Shown here: piece after piece, positions 51,952 to 61,002 of the stretch
Position numbering within the stretch: the first letter of the stretch is position 1
Layout of the letters: each line of letters opens with the position of its first letter
Source of the DNA: Glycomyces sp. NRRL B-16210
GTDB taxonomy: Bacteria; Actinomycetota; Actinomycetes; Mycobacteriales; Micromonosporaceae
Reading direction: 5' to 3'
NCBI RefSeq assembly: GCF_000719515.1
Contig: NZ_JOGR01000013.1
Span: forward strand, 1-64,000
Length of the DNA stretch: 64,000 bases
The notes under the pieces: model-generated
Database searches by the model: none
Seen by the model: the letters and a program-made list of their open reading frames with translations, nothing else
Told to the model about the DNA's origin: nothing
Program-made: the position numbers and the translations under genes

Positions 51952-52683
51952 CTAGTCCGCCTTCTCGAGGTCGCGGATGAGGTGGAGGAACGCGGCTTCG
52001 AGGTTCTCGGTGCCGGTGACCGCGCGCAGGTCGGCGGGGGTGTCGTCGGCGATGAAGCGGCCCTCGCGCAGCAGCAGGAGCCGGTCGCAGCGGTCGGCCT
52101 CGTCCATCACGTGGCTGGAGACCAGCAGGGTTGCGCCCTCGCGAGCGAGGGTTCGGAACTGGTCCCACAGCTCTTCGCGGATGACCGGGTCGAGCCCGAC
52201 CGTCGGCTCGTCGAGGACGAGCACCTCGGGTTCGATGACGAGCGCGCACGCGAGTGAGGTCCGCGTCTTCTGCCCGCCGGAGAGGTTCCCGGCGAGCCGG
52301 TCGGCGTGGTCGCCCATGCCGACGCGCTCGATCGCGACCATCGCCTCGTGCCTGCCGCGCCCGTAGAGGGCCGCGAAGTACGCGACGTTGGCCTTGACCG
52401 ACAGGTCCGGGTAGATCGAGGCGTCCTGGGTGACGTACGCCAGGCGCTTGCGCAGCGGCTTGGACCCGGCGGGGTGGCCGAGCACCTCGACGGTGCCGGA
52501 CTTGACCTTCTGGGTGCCCACGACGGCGCGGATGAAGGTGGTCTTGCCCGAGCCCGAGGGCCCGAGCAGCCCGGTGACGGACCCGGCGGCGATCCGGGTC
52601 GAGACGCCCCGGAGGACGGGTTTGCGGCCGCGGTCGACCACGAGGTCGCCGACCGCGATGGCCGAGGAAGGGTCGGATGGCAT
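51952..52683 (-). CDS. ABC exporter ATPase
   Basis: A 243-aa ATPase: Walker A GPSGSGKTT (41-49), Q-loop AYVTQDASIYPDLSV, signature NLSGGQKTR, Walker B VLVLDEPTVGLDP, and the switch His in LLVSSHVMDEADRC. It belongs to the DrrA/CcmA-like group. GGAGG lies 5 nt before ATG 52683. It heads the ATPase-permease-TetR operon. Confidence 0.95.
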   Translation of the reverse strand: MPSDPSSAIAVGDLVVDRGRKPVLRGVSTRIAAGSVTGLLGPSGSGKTTFIRAVVGTQKVKSGTVEVLGHPAGSKPLRKRLAYVTQDASIYPDLSVKANVAYFAALYGRGRHEAMVAIERVGMGDHADRLAGNLSGGQKTRTSLACALVIEPEVLVLDEPTVGLDPVIREELWDQFRTLAREGATLLVSSHVMDEADRCDRLLLLREGRFIADDTPADLRAVTGTENLEAAFLHLIRDLEKAD

Positions 52684-52696
52684 CGGAGCCTCCAGT

Positions 52697-52716
52697 AATT
52701 CAACGAATAATGAATT
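52697..52716. promoter_or_regulatory. TetR-type operator, promoter-proximal copy
   Basis: AATTCA and TGAATT separated by 8 bases, just upstream of the ATPase ribosome site. It has the same arms and spacing as the copy at 52731. Confidence 0.75.
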
Positions 52717-52730
52717 CACCGTACCACGGG

Positions 52731-52750
52731 AATTCATCAAACGATGAATT
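52731..52750. promoter_or_regulatory. TetR-type operator, distal copy
   Basis: AATTCA and TGAATT separated by 8 bases; here the arms extend to nine perfect bases (GAATTCATC / GATGAATTC, 52730-52751). It lies 34 bp from the proximal copy. Confidence 0.8.
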
Positions 52751-52837
52751 CCTGATCCGAGAGATGCTCGCCACACTGCGCCGCCGCACCGGCGCGCCTC
52801 CGTAAATCTGCAATGTAACTACTGTATGTAGTACGGT

Positions 52838-53134
52838 GTGAGTATGGAATACATAGGTCTGCGGGAGTTCAACCACAATCTCTCCAGCATCATCGCCCGA
52901 GTCGCCGCCGGCGCGTCGATCGTCATCACCGACCGCGGCAAACCGATCGTCGATCTGAGTCCCCACGACGCACCGGCCCAACCCACGCCATGGGAGGAAC
53001 TGGTCGCCGCCGGTGAGCTGCGTCCGCCCACGCGCAGCCGGCGTCGGCTGCCACCGATCTGGGAGGACCTGGACGAGCTTCCGGACTCCACCGAGATGAT
53101 CGCGGCGGACCGAGCGAAGGACCGCGAGCGTTGA
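52838..53134 (+). CDS. vapB: Phd/YefM-type antitoxin (VapB role)
   Basis: A 98-aa antitoxin. The N-terminal DNA-binding part (MEYIGLREFNHNLSSIIARVAAGASIVITDRGKPIVDLSP) is the prevent-host-death fold. The tail (RRRLPPIWEDLDELPDSTEMIAADRAKDRER) is the flexible toxin-binding stretch. Start is GTG 52838 or ATG 52844; no ribosome site is seen, so translation may be leaderless. A CTAC...GTAG inverted repeat just upstream may be the autoregulatory operator. Its stop overlaps the toxin start. Confidence 0.88.
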   Translation: MSMEYIGLREFNHNLSSIIARVAAGASIVITDRGKPIVDLSPHDAPAQPTPWEELVAAGELRPPTRSRRRLPPIWEDLDELPDSTEMIAADRAKDRER

Positions 53135-53538
53135 TTCACTACGCGGACTCATGCGCCCTGTTCAAGCTGATCAAGAACGAACCGGAGTCGACCGCGCTGC
53201 GCACCTGGATGCGGCGATTGGACGCCGAGGACAGGTTGGCGACCTCCGAACTGGCGGAACTGGAGCTGACACGCACGCTGGCCCGCCACGGGTACTCCGC
53301 TGAGGAGGCCGCGAAGCGCGTCAACAGCGTGCTCGACTTCGTCGGCGTGCTGGCCGTCACCAAGGTGGTCCTGCGAACCGCGATCGCCTACCGCATCGAG
53401 CGGTTGGGCACGCTGGATTCGCTCCACCTCGCCACTGCCGAACTCTTCCGCGACCAATTGGGCTCCTTCGTCACCTACGACAAGGAACTGGCCGCCGCCG
53501 CGACCGAGCAGGGGCTGACGGTCATCGCCCCTTCCTGA
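53131..53538 (+). CDS. vapC: PIN-domain toxin (VapC family)
   Basis: A 135-aa endoribonuclease of the VapC type. The acidic set is Asp6 (YADSCALFKL), a Glu in ELAELELTRTL, Asp of TLDSLHLATA and Asp of FVTYDKELAAAA. It starts at TTG 53131, sharing TTGA with the antitoxin stop; the rare start and overlap would keep toxin below antitoxin. It likely cuts tRNA or another RNA when the antitoxin is lost. Confidence 0.9.
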   Translation: MIHYADSCALFKLIKNEPESTALRTWMRRLDAEDRLATSELAELELTRTLARHGYSAEEAAKRVNSVLDFVGVLAVTKVVLRTAIAYRIERLGTLDSLHLATAELFRDQLGSFVTYDKELAAAATEQGLTVIAPS

Positions 53539-53547
53539 ACGCGACAC

Positions 53548-53576
53548 GGCCCGGCCGCGCCAAGCGCGGCCGGGCC
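53548..53576. terminator. Bidirectional terminator between vapC and phoX
   Basis: A 13-bp perfect stem (GGCCCGGCCGCGC and its complement) with a CAA loop, followed by CTCTTC. Confidence 0.85.
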
Positions 53577-53633
53577 CTCTTCATCGGGAAGGTGCCAGGT
53601 CTAAGAGATGCCAGGTCTTGCAGACGCCGGGCC

Positions 53634-55067
53634 TTACAGGACGCCCTCGCTCCAGGGTCCCCAGATCGCCACCGTGCGGCCCGGTTCCAGCGCCGGGTCC
53701 GCCAGGTCCCCTCGGGTCGCCCCCCGCAGGTTCGCGAACAGGACCCGCCCGTCGGGCGAGAACACCGCGCCGCCCCAGGCGGCCGCGCCCTCGTGGTACG
53801 CCAGCGGGAAGACCTCGCCCTCGCGCGTCAGCCCCCGCAGCGCCGTCATGCCCCCGCTCGCGTCCTCGCAAAGGATGAGGTTCCCTCCCGGCGAGACCGT
53901 CACGCCCTCCGGGAACGGCATCGCCGGATCGGGCGATTCGAACACCAGCTTGAGCGTCCCGGCGTCGCGCCCGCGCGGCCGGTACTCCCACAACTGCCCC
54001 TCGCCCTCCTCGCCGCCCGAAGTGGACGCGAGGTACACCGCGCCGTCGCCGTAGAAGCAGCCGCCGAGCCGGCCGAACACCGCCGCGCCGCGCGCCCACC
54101 CCTGGTTGAACACCGCCAGACCGTCCGCCTCGGCCTCCGCCGGGTCCGGGTCGGCCACGTCCACCCACTCCGCGCTCAGTGCCTTCCCGGCCCGCTGGCC
54201 GGTGCGCGTGTCGAAGTTCCACTCGCCGGTCACCTTGAGCATCTGGAGGCGCCCGCCCTCGGCGAGGTCTCCCGGCACGCGCGGCAGGAACCGGTAGAAC
54301 CCGCCGGTGCCCTGGTCCTCGGTCTCGTAGACCACGCCCGAGCGCGGGTCCACCGCCACCGCCCCGTGCACGAACCGGCCCATCGCCTTGAGCGGCACCG
54401 CCGCCGTCTCGACCTCCTCGGCCGAAGGCACCTCGAACACGTACCCGTGCCCGGCCTCCCAACCCGCTCCGGTCCCCGACGTGGTCGCCTCGCACGTGAG
54501 CCAGGAACCCCACGGGGTCGGCCCGCCCGCGCCGTTGCCGATCGTGCCCGACAGCGACTGCCAGGCCTCCTCGAACCGCGGCCCGCCGTCCGCCCAGCGC
54601 ACCTTCAGCGTCGTGGCCCCGCCCGCGCCGAGCGCGTCGTACCGCCGCTCCGCGCTGCCCGAAGGCACCCCGACGCCCGGCCCGCTGCGCTCGCCGTGCC
54701 CGCGCACCAGCCGCCACTCGCCGCCGCGGCCGGTCGCGAAGCACGCCATGCCCTCGTGCGCCAGCGGCGTCGGGTTCCCGTCGCGCATCGGCGCGGCCGT
54801 CACCGAGAACACCGAGAAGTCGAAACCCTCAGGGAGCCAGAGGCGCTGCGCGAACCCCGTCTCCGGGTCGGTCCGCGTCAGCGGCCGCAGCCCGCCGTAG
54901 CCGCCGTTGTCCGGGCTCACCCGGTCCTTCTCGCCCTCTTTCGCCAGCAGCGCGCGGATCGACAGGCCCTCCATGGCGCGGACGGCGAACAGGCTCCCGC
55001 CCGCTATCGGAGCGCCGCGGCGCAGGAAGCTCCGGCGGTTCGAACCGCCGGTCGTCAGAGTCGCCAA
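53634..55067 (-). CDS. PhoX-type (DUF839) Tat-exported phosphatase
   Basis: A 477-aa exported protein. NRRSFLRRG (about residues 9-17) is a Tat signal followed by APIAGGSLFAV. The PhoX/DUF839 propeller shows LWLPEGFDFSVFS, GNPTPLAHEGMACF, WGSWLTCEATTSGTG, GRFVHGAVAVDPRSGVVYETEDQGTGGFYRFLP and ILCEDASGGMTALRGLT. The start is set at TTG 55067 because AAGGAG lies 8 nt upstream and the Tat motif begins soon after; an ATG far upstream would run through the ligA promoter. PhoX enzymes release phosphate from esters and use calcium and iron. Confidence 0.88.
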   Translation of the reverse strand: MATLTTGGSNRRSFLRRGAPIAGGSLFAVRAMEGLSIRALLAKEGEKDRVSPDNGGYGGLRPLTRTDPETGFAQRLWLPEGFDFSVFSVTAAPMRDGNPTPLAHEGMACFATGRGGEWRLVRGHGERSGPGVGVPSGSAERRYDALGAGGATTLKVRWADGGPRFEEAWQSLSGTIGNGAGGPTPWGSWLTCEATTSGTGAGWEAGHGYVFEVPSAEEVETAAVPLKAMGRFVHGAVAVDPRSGVVYETEDQGTGGFYRFLPRVPGDLAEGGRLQMLKVTGEWNFDTRTGQRAGKALSAEWVDVADPDPAEAEADGLAVFNQGWARGAAVFGRLGGCFYGDGAVYLASTSGGEEGEGQLWEYRPRGRDAGTLKLVFESPDPAMPFPEGVTVSPGGNLILCEDASGGMTALRGLTREGEVFPLAYHEGAAAWGGAVFSPDGRVLFANLRGATRGDLADPALEPGRTVAIWGPWSEGVL

Positions 55068-55251
55068 AGCCTGAGCTCCTTCTGTGCGGATGCGCGGCCC
55101 GCGAGCGCCGGGGGGCTCCGAGGGACGGGTACGCCGCCGATCCTCCCCGCCCCAAGAAAGGCCCAGGGAATCACGACCTGAACGGAAGGTGACCGGTTGC
55201 ATAAGGCTTCGTCCTCCCCGAAACGTCGGACCCGGCTGACACAATGGGGCC

Positions 55252-57504
55252 GTGAGCACGACTGACTCCGGCCTGGACGCCGCCGCAGACCACACCGACG
55301 ACGCCGACTTCGCGGACGCCCGCATCCGGCACGAGGCGCTCGCCGCCGAGATCCTCGAGCACCGGCATCGCTACTACGATGACGACGCGCCCACCATCTC
55401 CGACAGTCAGTTCGACGACCTCATGCACGAGCTGGTCGACCTCGAGCATCGCTACCCCGAGCTGAAGAACGCCGACTCGCCCACCGAGCAGGTCGGCACC
55501 TTCTCCGAGGCGTTCACCCCCGTCGTGCACCTGGAGAAGATGCTCAGCCTCCAGGACGTTTTCAGCCTCGACGAGGTCCAGACCTGGGCCGACCGCATCA
55601 CCGCCGAGGTCCCCGACGAGCCCTACCTCTGCGAGGTCAAGATCGACGGCCTCGCCGTCGACCTCGTTTACGAAGGCGGCACGCTGACCCGCGCCGCCAC
55701 CCGCGGCGACGGCACCACCGGCGAGGACGTCACCGCCAACGTCGCCACCATCGACGCCGTCCCCCAGCGCCTCACCGCCGCCGACGGCTTCGACGTGCCC
55801 GAACTGCTCGAAGTCCGCGGCGAGGTCTACTTCCCGGCCGCCGACTTCGCCCACCTCAACGAGGCCCGCGTCGCCTCCGGCATGGCCCCGTTCGCCAACC
55901 CCCGCAACGCCGCCGCCGGCTCCCTGCGCCAGAAGGACGCCGCCAAGACCGCCGAGCGCCCCCTGAGCTTCATCGCCCACGGCCTCGGCGCCCTGACCGG
56001 CTTCGCTCCTGACTCGCAGTCCCACTCCTACGCCGCGCTCGCCGCCTGGGGCCTGCCCACCAGCCCCTACTGGAAGGTCGTCGCCACCCTCAAGGAGGTC
56101 TTCGACTACATCGCCGAGTACGGCTCCAAGCGCCACGAACTCGTCCACGAGATCGACGGCGTCGTTGTGAAGATCGACGACATCGCCGTCCAGCGCCGCC
56201 TCGGCGCGACCTCCCGCACCCCGCGCTGGGCTGTCGCCTTCAAGTTCCCGCCCGAGGAGGTCAACACCAAGCTCCTCGACATCAAGGTCTCCATCGGCCG
56301 CACCGGCCGCGCCACTCCGTACGCCGTACTGGACCCGGTCCGCGTGGCCGGCTCCGAAGTCGAGTTCGCGACCCTCCACAACCCCGACCAGGTCAAGGCC
56401 AAGGGCGTCAAGATCGGCGACACCGTCGTCGTCCGCAAGGCCGGCGACGTCATCCCCGAGATCGTCGCGCCCGTCGAGGCCGTCCGCGACGGCTCCGAGA
56501 CCGACTTCGTCATGCCCGAGCGCTGCCCCGAGTGCGACTCGGTGCTCGCCCCCGCCGCCGAAGGCGACGTCGACCTGCGCTGCCCCAACGCCCGCTCCTG
56601 CCCCGGCCAACTGCGCGAGCGCCTCGCCTACCTCTCGGGCCGCTCCTGCTTCGACGTCGACCGCATGGGCTACATCGCCTGCGCGGCCCTCGTCCAGCCC
56701 TTGGAGCCCTCCGAGCCGGTCCTCACCGACGAAGGCGGCGTCTTCGACCTGCGCATGGAGCAGCTCCTGCCCATCAAGGTCGTCGTCCGCGACCCTGACA
56801 CCGGCCTGCCGAAGATCGACGAGGCCACCAAGGAGCAGAAGGTCGTCGCCTACTTCGCCAACAAGGAGGGCGAACCGAAGAAGACCGCCGTCCAGATGCT
56901 CGAGAACCTGGAGACGGCCAAGTCCCAGCCGCTGTGGCGCGTCGTCAACGCCCTCTCCATCCGCCACGTCGGCCCCGTGGCAGCCCAGGCCCTCGCCGAG
57001 CACTTCCGCGACCTCGACCGCATCGCGACCGCGGACGAGGAGGAGATGGCCGCCGTCGACGGCGTCGGCCCCACCATCGCCGCCGCGATCAAGGACTGGT
57101 TCGCCGTCGACTGGCACCGCGAGATCGTCGAGCGCTGGCGCGCGGCGGGCGTGCGGATGCAGGACGAGGCCCCCGACCCCTCCGAGGCCCTCCCGCAGAC
57201 CCTCGAGGGCCTCACCGTGGTCATCACCGGCGGCATCGCCGGCTACACCCGCGAAGGGGCCGCCGCCGCCGTCAAGGCCCGCGGCGGCAAGCCCTCCTCG
57301 TCGGTCTCGAAGAAGACCGGCGCGGTCGTCGCCGGTGACAAGCCCGGCTCCAAGTACGAGAAGGCCGTGAGCCTCGGCGTCCCGATCGTGCCCGGCGAGG
57401 ATTTCGACCGGTTCCTCACCGAAGGCCCGGCCGAGCCGGAACCCGAAGAAATGCCCGACGGTGACGAATCGGGCTCGCCGAGCGACGGGAGCGAACCAGA
57501 ATGA
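55252..57504 (+). CDS. ligA: NAD-dependent DNA ligase
   Basis: A 750-aa essential ligase. The Ia domain (RHRYYDDDAPTISDSQFDDLMHEL), the adenylation Lys130 in CEVKIDGLAV, RGDGTTGEDVT, the OB region, the Cys4 zinc finger (CPEC..., then CPNARSC), helix-hairpin-helix repeats and the C-terminal BRCT (TVVITGGIAGYTREGAAAAVKARGGK) are all present. GTG 55252 is the likely start. An acidic tail follows the BRCT. Its position next to a GGDEF-EAL gene is conserved in Streptomyces. Confidence 0.97.
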   Translation: MSTTDSGLDAAADHTDDADFADARIRHEALAAEILEHRHRYYDDDAPTISDSQFDDLMHELVDLEHRYPELKNADSPTEQVGTFSEAFTPVVHLEKMLSLQDVFSLDEVQTWADRITAEVPDEPYLCEVKIDGLAVDLVYEGGTLTRAATRGDGTTGEDVTANVATIDAVPQRLTAADGFDVPELLEVRGEVYFPAADFAHLNEARVASGMAPFANPRNAAAGSLRQKDAAKTAERPLSFIAHGLGALTGFAPDSQSHSYAALAAWGLPTSPYWKVVATLKEVFDYIAEYGSKRHELVHEIDGVVVKIDDIAVQRRLGATSRTPRWAVAFKFPPEEVNTKLLDIKVSIGRTGRATPYAVLDPVRVAGSEVEFATLHNPDQVKAKGVKIGDTVVVRKAGDVIPEIVAPVEAVRDGSETDFVMPERCPECDSVLAPAAEGDVDLRCPNARSCPGQLRERLAYLSGRSCFDVDRMGYIACAALVQPLEPSEPVLTDEGGVFDLRMEQLLPIKVVVRDPDTGLPKIDEATKEQKVVAYFANKEGEPKKTAVQMLENLETAKSQPLWRVVNALSIRHVGPVAAQALAEHFRDLDRIATADEEEMAAVDGVGPTIAAAIKDWFAVDWHREIVERWRAAGVRMQDEAPDPSEALPQTLEGLTVVITGGIAGYTREGAAAAVKARGGKPSSSVSKKTGAVVAGDKPGSKYEKAVSLGVPIVPGEDFDRFLTEGPAEPEPEEMPDGDESGSPSDGSEPE

Positions 57505-57840
57505 TCACAAGTCGGTAACGATCCGTATTCCCCCACGGGGGGAGACTCGTTAATGCAGGGCAGAGTCATCCCGTGGAATATCGTCGCACTTGCGCCGTCG
57601 GCCTGGACCCCATCGCCCGAACGGGCCGCCGAGTCCGAAATCGACCCCGGGAGAACCTGCCGCCAACGTATGGATAACGGTTTCTGTTACGAGCATGTCG
57701 CGCCTGGTCACAAGTGTGCCGCATGTGCTCCCAGCGTTGTCTGAGAGCGAAATTCGCGATATGACAGAGGAGTCGGCCACGATCGGACTTCGGTGATTCT
57801 GGCGCGTCACCTTGTTCGATGTGGCAGTGGGAGGAGCGAT
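57505..57840. other. ligA to GGDEF-EAL intergenic region
   Basis: 336 bp without a supported gene. A short CCCCC/GGGGG stem (57529-57543) may be a weak terminator for ligA. The rest presumably holds the promoter of the c-di-GMP gene; a frame starting at 57553 has no typical codon use. Confidence 0.5.
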
Positions 57841-59868
57841 ATGGCCACGACGCTCATGCGCAACACTGCGCCCAGAGAGCATCCGGGCCGGTACTACGCC
57901 TTCATGGCGCTGGTCGCCGTGTGCGCGATCGGCGGCGCGGTCGCCGTGACCGCCTACGGCGGCGCGCCCGACGGCGGCTGGTTCAGCGTGCCCTTCGCGT
58001 TCTGGTTCACCGCCGGCCTCGCCCTGGTCGCCGAGCTGCGCCCCACCCGCTGGGGCGGGCTGTGGATGTCGCCGATCGCCTCGATCTATTTCGTCTACGT
58101 CCTCGCGACCCTGGTGACCTGGGGCTTCCTCCCGGCCCTGATCGTCCAGTCGGGTGCGATCTTCCTCCTGTCCGCCCAGATCAAGTCGGCCGCCTGGCGG
58201 ACGGTCTTCAACATCTCCCAGCAGGGCGTCGCCCTGTGCGTCGGCTGGCTCGTGTGGCACGCCCTCACCCAAGGCTCCGCCTGGACCGGCTCCCTCACCC
58301 AACTGCTCGCCGTGCTCGCCGCGGGCACCGTCTGGACCCTCACGAGCTGGTCCCTGGTCGCCACCCGCCAGGGCCTGCGCACCGACACTCCCTGGTCCGA
58401 CCTGTTCGCGCAGTGGGGCCGCAGCGAGTGGGCGCTGCGCGTCACGCAGATCGCGATCGCCCCGATCCTCGCCACCGCCGCCATGTCCTCCTGGTGGCTC
58501 GTGGCCGCCTCCGCGATCCCGATCTTCAGCGTCTACCGGATCCTCCAGGCCGCCGCCGACCGCGAGCAGGAGGCCAACCACGACCCGCTCACCGGCCTGC
58601 TCAACCGCAAAGGCTTCCAGCAGGTGGTCGACGGCAAGATCACCGACGCCGGCGAGACCGGCACGGCCGTGGCCGTGCTCATCCTCGACCTCGACCGCTT
58701 CGCCGACGTCAATTCCGCGCTCGGCCACGAGATCGGCGACAAGCTCCTGGTCGAGCTCTCGCAGCGCTTCCTGGCCGACAAGCCGCCGGGCAAGGCCATC
58801 GCGCGCCTGGGCGGCGACGAGTTCGCCTTCGTGTGGTCCGAACTCGACGGCATGACCGACCCCCTGGAGTGCGCCCGCGAGATCCGCGCCCGCCTGGACG
58901 CGCCCATCGTCCTCGGCGACGCCAGCGTCGAGATCGACGGCTCGGTGGGCATCGCGGTCTTCCCCGACGACGGCTCCGACTTTCAGACCCTGTTCCGCCA
59001 CGCCGACATAGCGATGTACGAGTCCAAGCAGCGGACCTCCTCCTTCGCCCGCTACGCCCCCGAGTTCGACCACCACTCGCCCGAGCGGCTCCTGCTCCTG
59101 GGCGACGTGCGCCGCGCCCTCGACCACCCCGACGCCCCCGGCGTGAACCTCTACTACCAGCCCCAGGTGCGCCTGGTCGACGGCGAGGTCATCGGGGCCG
59201 AGGCCCTGCTGCGCTACAACCACCCCGAGCGCGGCATGGTGAACCCCGCCGAGATCATCGAGACCGCCGAGCACTCCTCGGTGATGCGGATGCTCACCGA
59301 ACGGGTCGTCGACATCGCCCTGCGCCAGCTCCGGGCCTGGAACGACTCGGGCTACGACCTGCGGATGGCCGTGAACGTCTCGGTGCGCGACCTCCAGTCG
59401 CTGGAGTTCACCGACTTCCTGACCGAGCGGATCGAGGCCTACGGGGTGAACGCCTCGAAGCTGCAACTGGAGATCACCGAGTCGGCGCTCATGGCCGACC
59501 CGCGCCGCGTGGTCGTCAACGTCCAGCGCCTCTCCGACCTCGGCGTCGGCATCAGCCTGGACGACTTCGGCACCGGCTTCTCCTCGATGCAGCACCTGCG
59601 GCGGCTGCCGGTCACCGAGATCAAGATCGACAAGTCCTTCGTGACCAACCTGGTCGACGACCCCGACAACGCCGCGATCGTCTCGACCACGATCGACCTC
59701 GGCCGGGCGCTGGACGTCGAGGTCGTCGCCGAGGGCGTCGAGGACGAGAACACGTGCAAGCAGCTCGAAGGCTGGGGTTGCCACGCAGGTCAGGGCTGGC
59801 TGTTCGCCAAGCCGATGGCCTCGGACGCGTTCGAGCGCTGGATGGCCGACCGCCGCGGCCCCCGCTGA
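57841..59868 (+). CDS. Membrane GGDEF-EAL c-di-GMP enzyme, RmdB-like
   Basis: A 675-aa protein. Residues 18-235 hold about six membrane helices. The GGDEF domain (245-400) has an intact GGDEF (324-328) but no R-x-x-D inhibition site before it. The EAL domain (415-670) has EALLRYN (454-460), EITESAL, DDFGTGFSS, KIDKSFV, VAEGVED and QGWLFAKP, all residues needed for phosphodiesterase activity. In Streptomyces coelicolor, RmdB (SCO5495), a membrane phosphodiesterase that affects development, is as I recall beside ligA, matching this place. Both synthesis and breakdown remain possible here. GGAGG precedes ATG 57841. Confidence 0.92.
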   Translation: MATTLMRNTAPREHPGRYYAFMALVAVCAIGGAVAVTAYGGAPDGGWFSVPFAFWFTAGLALVAELRPTRWGGLWMSPIASIYFVYVLATLVTWGFLPALIVQSGAIFLLSAQIKSAAWRTVFNISQQGVALCVGWLVWHALTQGSAWTGSLTQLLAVLAAGTVWTLTSWSLVATRQGLRTDTPWSDLFAQWGRSEWALRVTQIAIAPILATAAMSSWWLVAASAIPIFSVYRILQAAADREQEANHDPLTGLLNRKGFQQVVDGKITDAGETGTAVAVLILDLDRFADVNSALGHEIGDKLLVELSQRFLADKPPGKAIARLGGDEFAFVWSELDGMTDPLECAREIRARLDAPIVLGDASVEIDGSVGIAVFPDDGSDFQTLFRHADIAMYESKQRTSSFARYAPEFDHHSPERLLLLGDVRRALDHPDAPGVNLYYQPQVRLVDGEVIGAEALLRYNHPERGMVNPAEIIETAEHSSVMRMLTERVVDIALRQLRAWNDSGYDLRMAVNVSVRDLQSLEFTDFLTERIEAYGVNASKLQLEITESALMADPRRVVVNVQRLSDLGVGISLDDFGTGFSSMQHLRRLPVTEIKIDKSFVTNLVDDPDNAAIVSTTIDLGRALDVEVVAEGVEDENTCKQLEGWGCHAGQGWLFAKPMASDAFERWMADRRGPR

Positions 59869-59973
59869 GGCGCGCCGCCCGCCACAAGGGATCGCCCGGA
59901 CGCCGCGCGGCCTGCGGCGGCGGCCGCGCGAACCGTCTTCACGGATGTCGGTGGCCTGTGCGAGGCTAGTCAC

Positions 59974-60948
59974 ATGAACGCTGTGCTCAATGACGAGATG
60001 CTCGCTGAGTTCGAGCCGCACCGGCGCGAGTTGTGCGCCTACGCCTACCGGATGCTCGGTTCCTCGTTCGAGGCCGAGGACGCCGTGCAGGAGGCCTTCA
60101 CCCGGGCCTGGAAGGCCTACGGCTCCTTCGAGGGCCGCGCGAGCCTGCGCTCGTGGCTGTACAAGATCACCACGAACGTGTGCCTGGACATGATCAAGGG
60201 CCCGCAGCGCCGGGCCCGGCCGATGGACCTCGCCCCCGCCTCGGACGCCGGCACGCCGCTGCCCGCGCCCGAACCCGACTACCTGTGGGTCGAGCCGATC
60301 CCCGACTCGATGGCCTTCGGCGCCGACCCGGCCGCCGCCGCCGAGGCCCGCGACACCCTGCGCCTCGCGTTCGTCGCGGCCGTGCAGCACCTGCCCGCCA
60401 AGCAGCGCGCGGTGATGCTCATGCGCGAGGTCCTGCGCTTCTCGGCGGCCGAGACCGCCGAGATGCTCCAGATCAGCCCCGCCAGCGTCAACAGCGCCCT
60501 CCAGCGGGCCCGCGCCACGATGGAGCAGGTCAACGCCAAGCCCGCCGAGGCCTACGCGATCGACGACGAGGAGCTGCGCAAGCTCATCGACGGCTACGTG
60601 AGCGCCTTCGAGGCCTACGACCTGAAGACCCTCACCGCGCTGTGCGCCGACGACGTGGCCTTCCAGATGCCCCCGTTCCCGCTGTGGGTCCAGGGCCACG
60701 ACAGCGTCGAGGCGTTCCTGCTGGGCACCGGCTCGGCCTGCCGCGGCTCGAAGCTCGTCCCGGTCGAGAACGCCAACGGCCACCCGGCCTTCGGCCACTA
60801 CAAGCCGAGCGAGGAGCCCGGCCTGTGGACCCCCTGGTCGGTCACCGTCCTCGAGATCGCCGAAGGCAAGATCGCGGGCCTCAACTACTTCCTCGACACC
60901 CCGAAGCTCTTCCCCCTCTTCGGGCTCCCGATGGAGTACCGCGAGTAA
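59974..60948 (+). CDS. sigG: ECF sigma factor with SnoaL-like C-terminal domain (SigG type)
   Basis: A 324-aa sigma factor. Region 2 is YAYRMLGSSFEAEDAVQEAFTRAWKAYGSFEGRASLRSWLYKITTNVCLDMI (residues 24-76). Region 4 is LPAKQRAVMLMREVLRFSAAETAEMLQISPASVNSALQRARATM (137-180). A SnoaL/NTF2-like domain follows (205-324: LIDGYVSAFEAYDLKTLTALCADDVAFQMPP), which replaces a separate anti-sigma factor in this group. It resembles mycobacterial SigG. It converges with a VOC protein across a strong terminator; VOC and similar small genes are frequent partners. Confidence 0.92.
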   Translation: MNAVLNDEMLAEFEPHRRELCAYAYRMLGSSFEAEDAVQEAFTRAWKAYGSFEGRASLRSWLYKITTNVCLDMIKGPQRRARPMDLAPASDAGTPLPAPEPDYLWVEPIPDSMAFGADPAAAAEARDTLRLAFVAAVQHLPAKQRAVMLMREVLRFSAAETAEMLQISPASVNSALQRARATMEQVNAKPAEAYAIDDEELRKLIDGYVSAFEAYDLKTLTALCADDVAFQMPPFPLWVQGHDSVEAFLLGTGSACRGSKLVPVENANGHPAFGHYKPSEEPGLWTPWSVTVLEIAEGKIAGLNYFLDTPKLFPLFGLPMEYRE

Positions 60949-60961
60949 CCCCCGCACGCGA

Positions 60962-60993
60962 AACGGCCGCCCCGCACTCGCGGGGCGGCCGTT
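60962..60993. terminator. Bidirectional terminator between sigG and VOC gene
   Basis: A 14-bp perfect stem (AACGGCCGCCCCGC and its complement) with an ACTC loop and a short T end. Confidence 0.88.
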
Positions 60994-61002
60994 CCTACGC
61001 GT

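Noticed and set aside
57550..60957. A 1135-codon minus-strand frame opposite the GGDEF-EAL and sigma genes
   Set aside because: It is the antisense of two well-supported genes, with Gly/Asp/Val-rich composition typical of GC-driven shadows.
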